The notes below the pieces were generated by a model, which saw only the letters and a program-made list of their open reading frames with translations, was not told the origin of the DNA and made no database searches. DNA of 64,000 nucleotides, from positions 2,232,001-2,296,000 of the forward strand of contig CP114122.1 in assembly GCA_029959195.1 (NCBI GenBank), in the 5' to 3' direction. Below are positions 33,501 through 45,132 of this stretch, in pieces. Source of the stretch: Dictyophora rubrovolvata (Eukaryota; Basidiomycota; Agaricomycetes; Phallales; Phallaceae). The translations under genes and the position numbers were made by a program. The number at the start of each line of letters is the position of its first letter. Positions within the stretch are counted from its first letter, which is position 1.

Positions 33501-34806
33501 TTCGGAAATGGGGCGTAGAGGGTATCGACGCTGGGCTGCATGACCTGCAGGTTTTTATACAGAGGCTCGATACTCGAATATCGCCTAAAATTAATAAGCA
33601 ATACAATACAGCAAAACATTCTTAGTGTGGAACTGCGTGGAGTAGTGTCATAGTCTGATGAGGCGGGTCGGGAACAGAAGTCAGAAGGCGTAGGCGGAGG
33701 CGCGCGGCACGACACGGGCTGACGATGACCACAAGGGACAGAACCACGCTCTCATGCTACGTTTCCCTCGAATTAACAATCACAAGACGTGTCACAAGGC
33801 AGCTGGTTCACTTTCCTCTCGAAAAAAGCTTTTTTTTCTGAAGTATGGAAGATTGTCAAACAGACAAAGGCTGCCTGGGACCAAGAATGCGTGGAATGTG
33901 CCATATGGACACGGTGAGTACATTCTTTATCGCGTCAATTGCGAGGAAAAAACAGTCCAATAACGATCGAAAGGGTTTCAAAATATTCTCAAGAGGAGCC
34001 AGCGCAGACTGTGCATGATAGCTCGTATCTTCCTGATCGGAATCAGGTGGCATTGTTAAATGACCATATACCAATCGCATAAACCAGACACATTTCGCCT
34101 AACATTTCAAAAGTAGGGCTGGTTGCTTCATGTCGCCAAAAAGAACATGGACTTTCTTCAACGGAAAGATTCCAAATTTAGAGAAAGTCAGGGCCAGAAG
34201 ACGACAGGCACTCGTTGGAGACCCCCTACATACATTTAATGAAGACCCAAGCTCATAATGATGATCACGTTTCTCTCGGAGCTTCCTCTGTCAATGCTCT
34301 GGACATTGCGCCACCTTTTAAAGTTCTTCTGCGGTCTAACGATCATTCGGAAGGAGATGGACACTCTATACTAGTGAAGCGAATCTATTCCATTCAGGCG
34401 TACGATGGCTCTTCTGTTACTCCATTCAACAGTGGTGGTTCGAATTCGAGACGTGAAACACGAATCTCAAAGGGGGTAGCTTCTTCGGCATTACCTTCAG
34501 TGTGCACTGAATTCGGGCCGACCATCACGAGGACTATTGTATTCCTGTTGATCTACATTACAAATGTACTAACATCCAGAAAAGAATTAAGCATATGCAC
34601 GTGGCGCCTCAAATGATTCAAAACTAAACTACTATAGCTCATTTGCATGTCGTCACTTGATCCAATAGCTAAGTAAAAAGTAAATCTTAAATTAGTTTCA
34701 AATCCCGTTTTCCTAGCATACAGGATAACACGGAACCCTGTATCTTTTTTTAGTTCATGTACAACAACGACGACAACTTGCGTTACATATGACACTTGGG
34801 AAATAA
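33501..34806. other. Intergenic, one weak open frame
   Basis: About 1.3 kb between the GH47 promoter and the 3' end of the ribophorin gene. A plus-strand frame at 34215-34616 (133 codons, METPYIHLMKTQAHND) has some coding-like sequence in its middle but no recognisable domain or partner exons. I do not call it a gene. Confidence 0.45.
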
Positions 34807-35817
34807 TTAAACTTTCCTGAGCCTCCGTTCCCCAACTTTGCTCAATGCACTTTTACCAGCAGCAATGGTAATACCACCGAGAATAGCGCCATAAAGCAAA
34901 ACATCGCCAAGCTTTAACTTAACCCAATAGACAAAGAGCAACCCTTCCAGCGAGCCTAAGAGACTGATAAAGAGCAAAATCAAGGGGTCTGTCAAGTGAG
35001 GTAAGCGGTGTGGAATTGCAGACCACTGTAGTATATACATGATGAGAGGCAAGCACTAAAGGCAAGAAAAGTAACGACATACCAGGCCAATTAATACCAC
35101 CCAAGGGAATAAAACTAAACCTGCACCGATTGCAGAAAATATCACGTAAGGGGTTTTAGGTTCCGGGCGGAATGTATGGTGAATCTCAGGCTGAGGTGCG
35201 TAAAGATGTTGTTCAGGATCTCGAGGAGCAGGACGAGAAACGGGAAGGGAAAGTTCGAACAACGGTTGTGAGACAGGGGAATGCTCGAAAGATCCAAGAA
35301 TAATTGATGCTTGAAGAGGGACAGTTTCGTTTGGTGTTGGTGGGATAGAGGCAGGAGGTTTGGCCATGTTCTGATGAAGAAAGATATCGATAAAAACCAA
35401 AAAAACGGCTATTCGAATGTGATTAACTCACAAGTTCAAAGCTTGCTTTTCCTGTAGTGGAAACTCTCAATGGCTGAATTCCTTCTTCACCGCTGGCAGA
35501 GTCATAAAACCTAAGGAATGTTTGGTGGGGTTGTACAGGCTTGCCATCATCGCCGTCCAAGATTTGAACGGTGAATTTCAACGTGTCAGAAGAAGACACA
35601 GTCAATGGTGGAGACGGAAGCCGTGTTTTAGATAACCTAAATACAATATCAATCAAAAAACAATTCAACAGCAAGTCGTCAAACTCCCTTACGGCTCATT
35701 TCGCAAAATAGTACCTGCCGAGTCCGAAACAACGACTCTCGGAGACTGAAGAGTTAATCTTCCAGCGTTAACAATAAAAGGCAATAACGAGAGGAGGGTT
35801 GTATATAGGACACGCAT
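34807..35817 (-). CDS. SWP1: Oligosaccharyltransferase subunit, ribophorin II / Swp1 family
   Basis: Start at 35817 with a signal peptide (MRVLYTTLLSLLPFIVNAG) and a short beta-type luminal part (LTLQSPRVVVSDSAG, TLKFTVQILDGDDGKPVQPH, QTFLRFYDSASGEEG). Then come ASIILGSFEHSPVSQPLFEL and the motif HTFRPEPKTPYVIFSAIGAG leading into three C-terminal membrane helices (ending YGAILGGITIAAGKSAL). The layout matches the C-terminal half of ribophorin II, as in yeast Swp1. It belongs to the ER complex that transfers the glycan to Asn of nascent proteins. It sits beside a GH47 N-glycan-trimming enzyme, though the order need not be functional. Four exons. Confidence 0.88.
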
Positions 35818-35978
35818 TTTTTTGTGGGGGGCGTTGCGCTGCGTTTGCGGTATCCTGCGACGACGAGCGACGTGGCCTTGAAGGGAATGAGTTATTTTTA
35901 GAAACGGGCTTGGACTAGACGCTCAAAAAGTTTATGTAAGCTTGCGAAGTGCTATTTTTGTTTCGCGCAAGTGAGTAC

Positions 35979-36904
35979 ATGTCCTCTTATTTTACTCGTT
36001 TATGGCAAAGTTTTAAATTTGTATCAAAAGTACGTTGTATTTACTACAAGATTTGCGTCAACTTGATCTTATTTTCCTTGGCTAGCGACGTCTCGTCGGT
36101 AACGACCTACATGGTAAGCAACTCTCCGAGTCAAACCCACATCCTCAACTAAAATCTCGAGCAGGAAATAGCTTTTATGAGACTATCATAGGCAAAGAAA
36201 TAGACGGTACATCAAATTCCACATACTACACATCCGAATATTCATTCAAATCATTGTTAAGGAACCCCACGAACACGGCGTACCGTTCAAGTCAGTCAAT
36301 CCTTAAAACCAGAAAAATAACACCAAAACTTAATTTGCGTTAGTACAAAGGCTCAAACGAAGCATGGCATGCAGCGGAAAATATGCATTCATTACCAGGT
36401 ACTTGAGTAGCTTCCTTGCCCAAACCCGGGCACTGAGTACAGACCCTTCCTCTCATTGCAGTACAATGGACATCCTGGCTCTCATACTCGAGACAACGTC
36501 CTCCTTCTATTGAGGTACACCAAGATAAAATTCAAAACGTACTGCGTGTACTGTACTTACCCTTTTTGAAACAGGAACTTGTCAACGACCAACTCCGCCA
36601 ACAAAAGTTGGCAGAAAACGTCGCAAAACTCAACGCACAAGACGAAGAAGAACGTCGTAGACAGTTTGAAACGCAAACCGAACTTCGACGGTTATCATCA
36701 ACGCCAGGTCAACAGAGTTTTCAAGCTCAGGAAGCTCAAGATAAACCTCAACCAGTGCCGCAAACACACGCGCCGTTATTAGAACAAACAGAAAAGGCAG
36801 CACAAGAAGTTACACCGTCAAGGCCAATCGGACCCACTGTAGAACCTCAAGCTTGGATACCTTCAGCAGCTCAAAGATCCGGTTCCAATCAACCTTCGTC
36901 TTGA
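35979..36904 (+). CDS. Mitochondrial complex I assembly factor, NDUFAF2/mimitin family
   Basis: Seven exons summing to 588 nt (195 aa), several tiny: 51, 28, 42, 29, 55, 53 and 330 nt. Start at 35979 (MSSYFTRLWQSFKFVSK). Joined exons read RRLVGNDLHGNSFYE, then GTPRTRRTVQYKGSNEAWH, then LPVQWTSWLSYSRQRPPSIEEL, which is the family signature (GR-x-RR followed by P-x-QW-x-SWL and PP-x-x-EEL). A coiled-coil, Gln-rich tail follows (DEEERRRQFETQTELRR) and ends QRSGSNQPSS. All junctions are GT-AG and keep phase. The family assists late assembly of NADH:ubiquinone oxidoreductase in the mitochondrion. Because the exons are so short, ordinary open-frame searches see only the last one. Confidence 0.85.
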
Positions 36905-37252
36905 AAGTGCACGCAACACTAGATCCCCACAAGTTGAAAGCAGAGAGAAAAAAAGTGACTATATAATGTATATTCTACACCGACATAAAGAGCGGGCGTT
37001 TTTTTTATGGTAATAGAAAACGTGTCAAATGTCAAGTGGGATTAACCATAGTAAAAAAAGGAGAAGAAACGAGGACGATAAAACGATAACATCGGGAAAA
37101 AGGGGAGGGATGAAAATCGAATAATAAATGCATCATGTCGTACCCTCCCAATTCCCAGTCCCAAAATACGCCCGGGTACAAGTATACATGCCTATACGCA
37201 TAACCCTCATTGACATCAACAACCGACATAGATACATCTTATCTCCTTTTTT
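36905..37252. other. Convergent 3' region
   Basis: Short spacer between the 3' ends of the complex I factor and the alpha-COP gene. It must carry both transcript ends; no gene is seen. Confidence 0.55.
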
Positions 37253-40200
37253 TCATTGAGGAGCAGGTAACCCACTCGAAGGCGCTCCAATCTTGGTAAG
37301 CCTCGTCAACGGGTCTAATCGATCCTTAAACTGAGGCTGGAAAAATGCACCAGTATACGGGCACTGAACCGAAGGCGAGCCCTTATAAATCGGTGTAAAC
37401 GAAGCACCGCAAATCTCAAATTCTGTGAACTCGTCATAAGAGATTTCAACGGCATTGCGCGGGTTTCTTTCTCCTGCTGCAATAATCGCGCGAGCCTAAA
37501 ACAAGACAAAAACATAGATATTAAAAACCACCCTCTTTCAAGACAGACAATGTTTCTTACCCGAGAAACAACCTTAGCATCGGGCTGAAGATCAATCAAC
37601 CTCCTAGCCAACTTAGCAGCCGTCGCATGATTGTTCGCTTTTGGAAGTACAATAACAGCATTCCGCAACGCCAATTGCACATGCTGTGGCTGCATCTTGC
37701 AATGCGTGAAATACACAGCAAGTTCAAGATTCCTCCGAACGTTATCCGGCTCTTGCTCAACAATCCGACGTCGCTCGCGTTCGATAGAAACACCAAGGAG
37801 ATATTCTTTAGTGGATGTAACCAAATTCCGCCACTACCAAAACAATGAGCGACGATAAAACTTTCCTTTTTTTTGAGGAAAAACAAACCTCTTTCGCCTC
37901 CTCATCAGATTGCACAACAACGAACAAAAGCGTATGGAGAACGTTCCGGAAAGCAGCTTCGGCCTCTTCCAGTTTGTTCAATTGCAAGAAACGATATGCC
38001 TCTTTTAGCTCCGTCTTGATAGTAGCAATAGTGTGAACCATAACGGGCAACACACGCGTAGCAGACGATTCTTCAATGTTTCGCCGTATATGTAGTTGGA
38101 GCTGTGGTAACGAAGCATTCGGAGATAAATATACGTGCGAAGCACGATAAATAGACAAGAACAGCGGTTTTAATGCCTCAAAAGCGACAACACCATGCTG
38201 ACGGTTAAGAAGCTAACAAAAACAATCAATATCAACAAAATCCACGACGCGAAAAGGAACGTGTGCTTTTACCTGCATAGCTGACTCGAACGATCCAGCA
38301 GCAGCATGATCGGCTGCAAACGGCGAATTACGAACCCACATCTCCGTCTCACTCACACCAGGCGTTGCGCCCGCACCAGTATCCCCACCTTCCGCAACCT
38401 CCTCGCCGACATCAACCTGAGCCACAATATCCTCCGTATCCAAATCCCATCCGGCCCCCTCTTCAACTTCATCCTCTTCCGCACCGTCATCCTGACCAAT
38501 CCACTCGTCCATACCAGCACTAGGCCCATCAATACCATTAGCATACGAAGATTCAGCTCCACCTTCGGCATGCCCATTGATAAGTGACTTTTCAAAGTAG
38601 CTTTGTCCGGTTGAAACAACCGGCCAGTTGAGGTTTGCCGTTGATGTTATGATAGGAGGAGGTGATAATGTCGATCGTCCGAAATCTGGAACGTCATCCA
38701 TGTCAGCTTCGGTCAAACCGGCTCCTTCTAGAATCTCTTGAGCGATCTCGTCCAAGCCGTTCGTTTTCGCCGTGAGATAGGCAAGAGGTACTTGTATCAT
38801 TGACGTCAAATTGAGCCCCTTTTAAATGAACCAGATGAATGGCTTACATAGACCAACGTCTCTCAAAACGCTGATACGACCTTCGACATCACCCGCATAC
38901 AAAGCATTATGGAAGCGGGACATTGGATCGCCACGTGCTTGAGCGATTTTCTGCATTTTTAGAAGTTTATCTGTACTGCCAGTCGCAAGGTATAAGAATG
39001 ACAAGCGGTCAAAGCTCTTAAGCTGTTGGTAAGACTTTTCGACAATCTATTGAAATCGGTCACGGTTTTTATTCATCATGAACACCAGCAAAACACAAAA
39101 CATACCTTGTGGTTACCCTGCTTCAAAGCCTGTTGTGCCAACCGTTCCCAGCATTCTGGTTTATCGATAGAACGAGCCGTCTCAAGCGCAACATCCAGAT
39201 TACCGCACTCGATCGCAAGATCGAATCTTGTATTTTTATCTTGCACAAAGTGCAATGCAATCTGAAAACTACAGTTAAACACAGATTTGGAATAAAATCA
39301 AACGTGGACTCATTACCTCAGGGAACCCTTTCTTTTGAAGATAAGCAATGATACTTTGTCCGACTAGGTTGGAAGTACGAATGATGTGCAATACTTCGTC
39401 ATAGTTGTTGCGTATAAGAGCGAGTTTGAACCTATATTCTGTGGGATCTATGGAGATAGTGCGTGGACGGGCGCTACGATCCAGACAGTGAACCGTCTTT
39501 CCTTTAATACGTGTCAAGTAGACCGGTTGGTCCAAGGTTCGTATGATACCATTATCTCTGTGGGAGACAAGTTTATTCGACAATATTACTTCAGCTGAAG
39601 GAGGACTACTCACCCCTGAGGTAGCGTGTATTTGATGTGATTCAAAGTTGAGTAGAGGAATACACCAGCATCATCCCAAGCACCTGACTTGATACGGATA
39701 GTCTCATGAATAAGACAACTCTGTTGTAAAGTCTTGTTCGCAATGGTAATAGCTAGCATACTGCGTCAGTATTTAAACAGCTAACAGCAAATAAATTACA
39801 CTGACTATGCTTGCTCAACAATGCAACCGACCCGCCATCTGTGCTCCACACAACATACTTTACCGGCGCTGTTGATAGCTCAGCAAGAGCCTTTTGTTGC
39901 TGAATGTCGTATAATATGACTGAGGTTGGTGTACTCAGTAACAAACTTGCTGTACCGCCATAGAATATATCGTTGACTTGTGCGGTAGGCTTAATAGTTT
40001 TTGTTATTGAATTGGAAAGATCACGAATTTCAATGGTCTACGAAAAATGATTATCAACCTATGTGCAAGAAGAAACTGCTAAGAACAACATACCTGAGTG
40101 GTCTTATTGAGAACAGCAAACCGATTACGCGCCACAAAAATAGCACTAGAACCAGTGCCACGTTTCCCATCACTGGTCGAATCACGTAAATCACCCCCAA

Positions 40201-41670
40201 CGTCTTTAGGCAAAGCAACAAGCTCGTAAATGCCATTATCTGATTGGGAAGTGACAATAACGGATCGTTCGGCTGGGTTGAAACTCAACGTCCGTGGTTG
40301 AACGTATTGACTGCCTAATTTGCGAACACTCAAAACACCGACGTCTGAACCGGTGTTGAGATCGTATTGTCTGACATATTTGTCGCGGATGTAATACAGA
40401 TTGTCCATGTGCAGTGTGAAAGCGGGACGTTCACGTTCGAGTTTGAATACAATAAGACCGTTGTCGTGACCTATAAAAACCATAAGAGACGAGTTACTTT
40501 TGCACGAGAACGATAAAATACACACCAGCAGCGAACAAGTTGAGCTCAGGATGAGCAGCTAGCACCCAGAACCGATCCTGTTCTCGCCTAAATGTCTGAA
40601 CAGCCGTGCGTTTGCCCATATCCCAGACACGGATTGTCTTGTCCTCACCAACAGACAAGATCAGCTCCTGACGTGGGTGGAAAAGCGCAACCGATACGTT
40701 GTTGAAATGCCCACGACATGAATCGACCTCCCAAGCCTTTGTATCACTCATACGCCATAGCTTGATTTGTCTATCATCACCAGCGGACACGATGAGCGGG
40801 AGAGAAGGGTGGAAGGCAGCAAAATTGACGCCGCGGTCATGGCCCTCTAAAACATATTTGACGGTTGAGAAGGAATCAAAACTGTCGAGATTATTAGACG
40901 GGGTGTTGGGGGTGCTTCTTCTGAGTCCTGAGATGTCCCAAACACGGACAGTTTGATCCATGGATGCTGATACGACGAGATCTTCTTTGGGATGAAATTG
41001 GGCAGACATGATGTAGTGGGAGTGTCCGGTTAAGATGGCAATGCAGTTGCGTGAAGTGCTGTTCCAGATACGAATCGTTTGGTCGTCAGAGCAGGAAAGC
41101 TAGGAGTGGAATAGTATTCAGCTAAACACAAAGTGTCTACAATAGGCAGGGCACTTACAATCCATGGCATTTCATGATGAAATTGAACCGTCCGCACGTA
41201 ATCCAAGTGACCATGCAGAATAAATATACAACGACGGTTTTGTGGTCGAATATCTGGAATTTAGTTCTGTCAACGATATTTGTGCCATGACCGTGCTGAA
41301 GGAACGTACCCCAAACTCTGATTTTATAATCGTCACCACCAGTGGCAAGTAAGGGCCGACTGGGATGGAAGGCAACAGCTCGTACAGGCCCTAAGAAGTG
41401 AATTAGACTCAAAAATCATCTAAAACGAGTAGAGTCAAATACCGTCATGGTCGTCGAATCTATCTACAAGGGTTCCCATTTGGTAGTTCCATAGTTGCAC
41501 GCTGCCATTATGCAAAGAGGCGGCAAGTAAAGGGCGCGTAGGGTGAAAAGCCAAACCTTTATGAAATGAATTCAGCGATTTTTTTTAAAATTTTCTTTTT
41601 CGCAAGAAAAAACAGACGACAAACCTTTTACCCGATTACTTTTCGATTCAAATTTTGTCAGCAAGTTCAT
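37253..41670 (-). CDS. COP1: Coatomer subunit alpha (alpha-COP)
   Basis: Start at 41670: [20 protein letters not shown], the canonical alpha-COP N-terminus. A WD40 propeller follows ([74 protein letters not shown]), then the coatomer WD-associated region ([40 protein letters not shown]) and the C-terminal domain ([12 protein letters not shown]-like acidic stretch; [17 protein letters not shown]; final [17 protein letters not shown]). About a dozen introns; roughly 1,200 aa, the family size. It is the largest subunit of the COPI coat, which returns dilysine-tagged proteins from Golgi to ER. TGA at 37253-37255. Confidence 0.95.
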
Positions 41671-41874
41671 GATGGTATCCCTCGAGAGGATCTAAAGGAG
41701 AGATATAATAGTCTTTAAGGGCGTTTTCAGGGGTCTGCGCTCCTGGTATCGGGAAGGTTATTAAAATGAGGAGCCGTAGACGTCGACACCGCTGTTGTAA
41801 TACGTGGAGGACAGACCGTGTCGATATGTGTGACAATGGTGACTTATTTGTCCGTGTTTGCGAGGTACACTGTA

Positions 41875-42475
41875 ATGTCTTCACCACCACCACCGTCAGC
41901 GAGCCAGTCGTTAAGTATTGATCTTGCCCATTCCTCTCAACCAAAAACCAAAAAAGAAAGCCTTGAAGATGTGCTTGCTCATCCTTTTCCCCCTTTTGAA
42001 GTTGAATCTATGGCTTCTGCTTATGACGAAGAGTCTATGAAAATGGCTGAATTTGAAAATGGTATGTCATGAAAAGGCATACACTTCCAGGATTAGCCAC
42101 TCTTCGTTGTCTTTATTGTCTTTTAATGGTGGAACCGACAGAACTTAGTGAAATGCTCCTTTCCGTAATGCTAGACGTTAGAGCTTGGGCACTAGCAAGG
42201 CCACTCGTGGAACATGAAAATGCTCGTGTCGAATTATCCGATAAACTCAGAGAAATAGAGAAAATCCAAGAGGAGCAAGGCAGGTTTTCTTTCTTTGGTA
42301 CGATCAATGAATCCTACGCCCAATAAGCAAACCTCTCGGAATTCCTTCTAATATAAACTGCCGCGAACTGGCTAATCTTACCTCAACAGAACAAACGCGC
42401 ATGAAACTGCTCAACTTCATCCGTTCGATCAAATCCGCTTTGGCAGCCTTGACTTCCGCAGCAGCAGCTATTTAA
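41875..42475 (+). CDS. Small coiled-coil protein, unknown
   Basis: Three exons: MSSPPPPSASQSLSIDLAHS ... MKMAEFEN, then ELSEMLLSVMLDVRAWALAR ... QEEQGRFSFF, then EQTRMKLLNFIRSIKSALAA and a poly-Ala end (stop at 42473). Both GT-AG introns keep the frame. Roughly 140 aa: Pro/Ser-rich N-terminus, an acidic middle and a predicted helix (VEHENARVELSDKLREIEKI). It is divergent from alpha-COP with about 200 bp between the starts. I do not recognise the family. Confidence 0.65.
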
Positions 42476-42699
42476 TGTTATCGTTAACGTCTCCCTTAAA
42501 AAAAGCTTACCATTGTACTAGTATTTCGTTTGTACTGTATGGCAAGCATGTGAAAGTTGATAATTGGACACATTACCCGAGCCACAAAGGCGCCACTGTA
42601 TAAATAAAGCAACGCAGGCAAGATTTTCGCGATTGAAATGCCCCGGACTCTTCCCTCTTTAGCTCAGTCGAGAAAAACACACCAAAAGACAGTGCGATA

Positions 42700-44692
42700 A
42701 TGGCATGTATTTACCCACTTAACCAGTATAAGAGGGCGCTCTGCATTGGTATCTCTTATCGCGGCCAGAAGGGGCCCTATGGAATGTCTGCAGATCAGTT
42801 CGAATTGAGCGGTGCCCATTTGGACGCATTGAGAGTCTGCAAACTGCTTATAGGTCTGTGTCAATTCTACAATATTATGAATGTGTCGTTCTATAACTAT
42901 CCCTAGACCATTATGATTATCAAGAAGAAAATATTGTTCTTTTAATCGATAGTCCAGGGTATCCGCCACCCACCAGGGAAAACATCGTACGTGTCACCCA
43001 CAATGTCGTCGTCTCAAGTTTCTTATCTCCGTATAAATTAAAAATAATTTTATTAAAGATAACGGCGATGAAACAACTGACCGAGGATGCGGAACCTGGC
43101 GACTGTCTATTTTTCTTTTGTAGGCTTTGCCAATTTTAATAGAATCATTCCCTACAAACAAATATGCCTTTTCAGTTGCCGGCCATGGAGATCAAATTAC
43201 AAACATGGATGGTACAGAAGAAGACGGTAAAGACGAAAGTTAGTTCTCGTTTTATCCCTTTCGGAAAAGTAACCCCCGCGCTCATTGCTCTTCACTACAG
43301 TTATACTTCCACTAGACTGGCAACTCGACGAAAGCAAGCCCTTAGAAGACCCAACGCGATATTCTAACATTATTATGGACGATGTACGAATTCGTCTTAC
43401 TTGCTAACACTTCTCAGCTAACGAACTTTCTTCACCTTCCAGGAAATGCACGATATTTTTATAAAACCTCTCCCCCAAGACTGTCGCTTCACAGTAAGTC
43501 AGACTCTCATCCTAAGAAAAAACAAACTGCTCACATCAATCCAGTCCCTAGTCGACTCCTGCCACTCGGGTACAATCCTAGACCTCCCCTTCTCTCGATA
43601 CTACGGCCCCCTCTCCGTAAACACCTCTCTCGAGAGTCTAAACATCCCTCGCTCCCCCACAAATCAATCACCCACAAGCCCAACCAGTCCCCAACATTAC
43701 ACTCAAAAGGAGCTCCAAACAAAAGTATATCACGACCTTGACACGGCCTTAATGCTCCCCAATGCAACTCGTCCAGGAAGTCCTATAAGCCCGACTGAGC
43801 TCGCTTTTGCTAATCACTTTCCAGTCCGCGGACCGCTAGGTGAGTTTTGCGTGTCCTGTAACACTCCGTTATTTATTGGTATAGCTGATATAATTCTCTT
43901 TTAGACCTGTCTTATACATACACTCGATTGAGCTCGCGAGGTAGATTCGATCCCTTTTGGAGAGATGGCGCCTGGGTCTTGAGAGGTGAGGACCTTGATC
44001 ACGAAACAGGACCCAATCGCGGCGCCCGTGCAGTAAGAAAGTTTCATCATTAATCCACCACATACATCAAAACCCTAATCTCCTTTTGCTTACAGGTTTC
44101 TTGGTCGGCTTGCTCGGATGGTCAGAATGGATATGAAGTATCAAGTCCGCATTCTAAAGCACTGACGGGGGGTATTATGGTTAGAGTAAGTCACAACATC
44201 ATTTCTTGAGGTTCAGTGTGTGTCAACCAGTATGACCATAGGCGTTTGTTGACATTTTAAGTAATTCCTGATTCATTTGAACGTTTTTTTTTTTCCATTT
44301 TCACTATGTAACTCATCCCTAATTCAGACGAAAACCCACATCGCACCTATGGTGACATCCTAAAAGGTCTAGGGTAAATATATCACTACGCCTTATTACA
44401 TTGTAGACTACACTGCCACAACACTCATATCTAACTTCAATAATTGTCAGTGATCGATTACGCGCAGCCTGTACACAAATTAATAGCACCAGAGCCCGAG
44501 CCGATTGGATCATGCAAGAACCACAGGTAAGCCATATTTCAATTAATTATATCAAACATAATAATATCTGAAATAATTTCAGTTAGGAACAAATTACCTC
44601 CCCGTAAGTACCTAGTACTATTCCTGACAGAGATACTTGTTTTTACGTATATAATACTTGACAAGGACTTGAACGAATTATTTATCCCATAA
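42700..44692 (+). CDS. Metacaspase (caspase-like cysteine peptidase, family C14)
   Basis: Start at 42700: MACIYPLNQYKRALCIGISY, so only about ten residues precede the p20 fold and the usual Q/N- or zinc-finger-rich prodomain is missing. Then HYDYQEENIVLLIDSPGYPP, the catalytic His in FSVAGHGDQITNMDG, VILPLDWQLDESKP, and the catalytic Cys in SLVDSCHSGTILDLP. A Ser/Pro/Thr-rich insertion (LNIPRSPTNQSPTSPTSPQ) separates p20 from p10; p10 contains VSWSACSDGQNGYE and GGIMV. The last exon adds DLNELFIP after a 60-100 nt intron (stop at 44690). At least eight exons. Metacaspases cleave after Arg/Lys and act in proteostasis and cell death. Confidence 0.88.
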
Positions 44693-45132
44693 AACTGAAT
44701 CTTCTTCCTCTTCAAAACAAATGTATTTTGGTTCGTCAAGAGTATCAAATTAGGTATCTCACTATACTAACAGGGGTAACCAGATACAACTACAATATAT
44801 AATATCAATCTGTTCCCGAAATTGTACAAAAAATTGAAAAAAAAAAACGAAAAAAAAGGGAATGCATGATTGCGGGAAACAGAAAAAAGCGAGATTAAGG
44901 AAAAAAAGAAAAAGAAGCAAACAAAAAAAAGAACTAAAAAGTTGAATTTAGTAATGCTGTCAAAAAAAAGAAAAAGGCAATAATAAAATGCCATCTGGCG
45001 ACGGAAGAACGAAAAGCAGAAGCGCAAGTCCGATGGAACGGGTGTGTCTAGGAATTTTTCTAAGAAGAAAAGTAGCATAGTCATTACCGACGGGCATAAC
45101 TTGGAGAGTGAAGGGACGGAGTGTTCAATGAA
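44693..45132. other. Convergent 3' region with purine-rich tract
   Basis: Between metacaspase and the Afi1-like gene. The plus strand is strongly A-rich at about 44820-44990 (runs of A with scattered G), so minus-strand frames here are T-rich artefacts. No gene. Confidence 0.55.

Noticed and set aside
34215-34616. 133-codon plus-strand frame
   Set aside because: No recognisable motif, no flanking exons, and it lies in a region with many random frames.
44767-45084. Phe-rich minus-strand frame
   Set aside because: It is the translation of an A-rich tract in a convergent 3' region.
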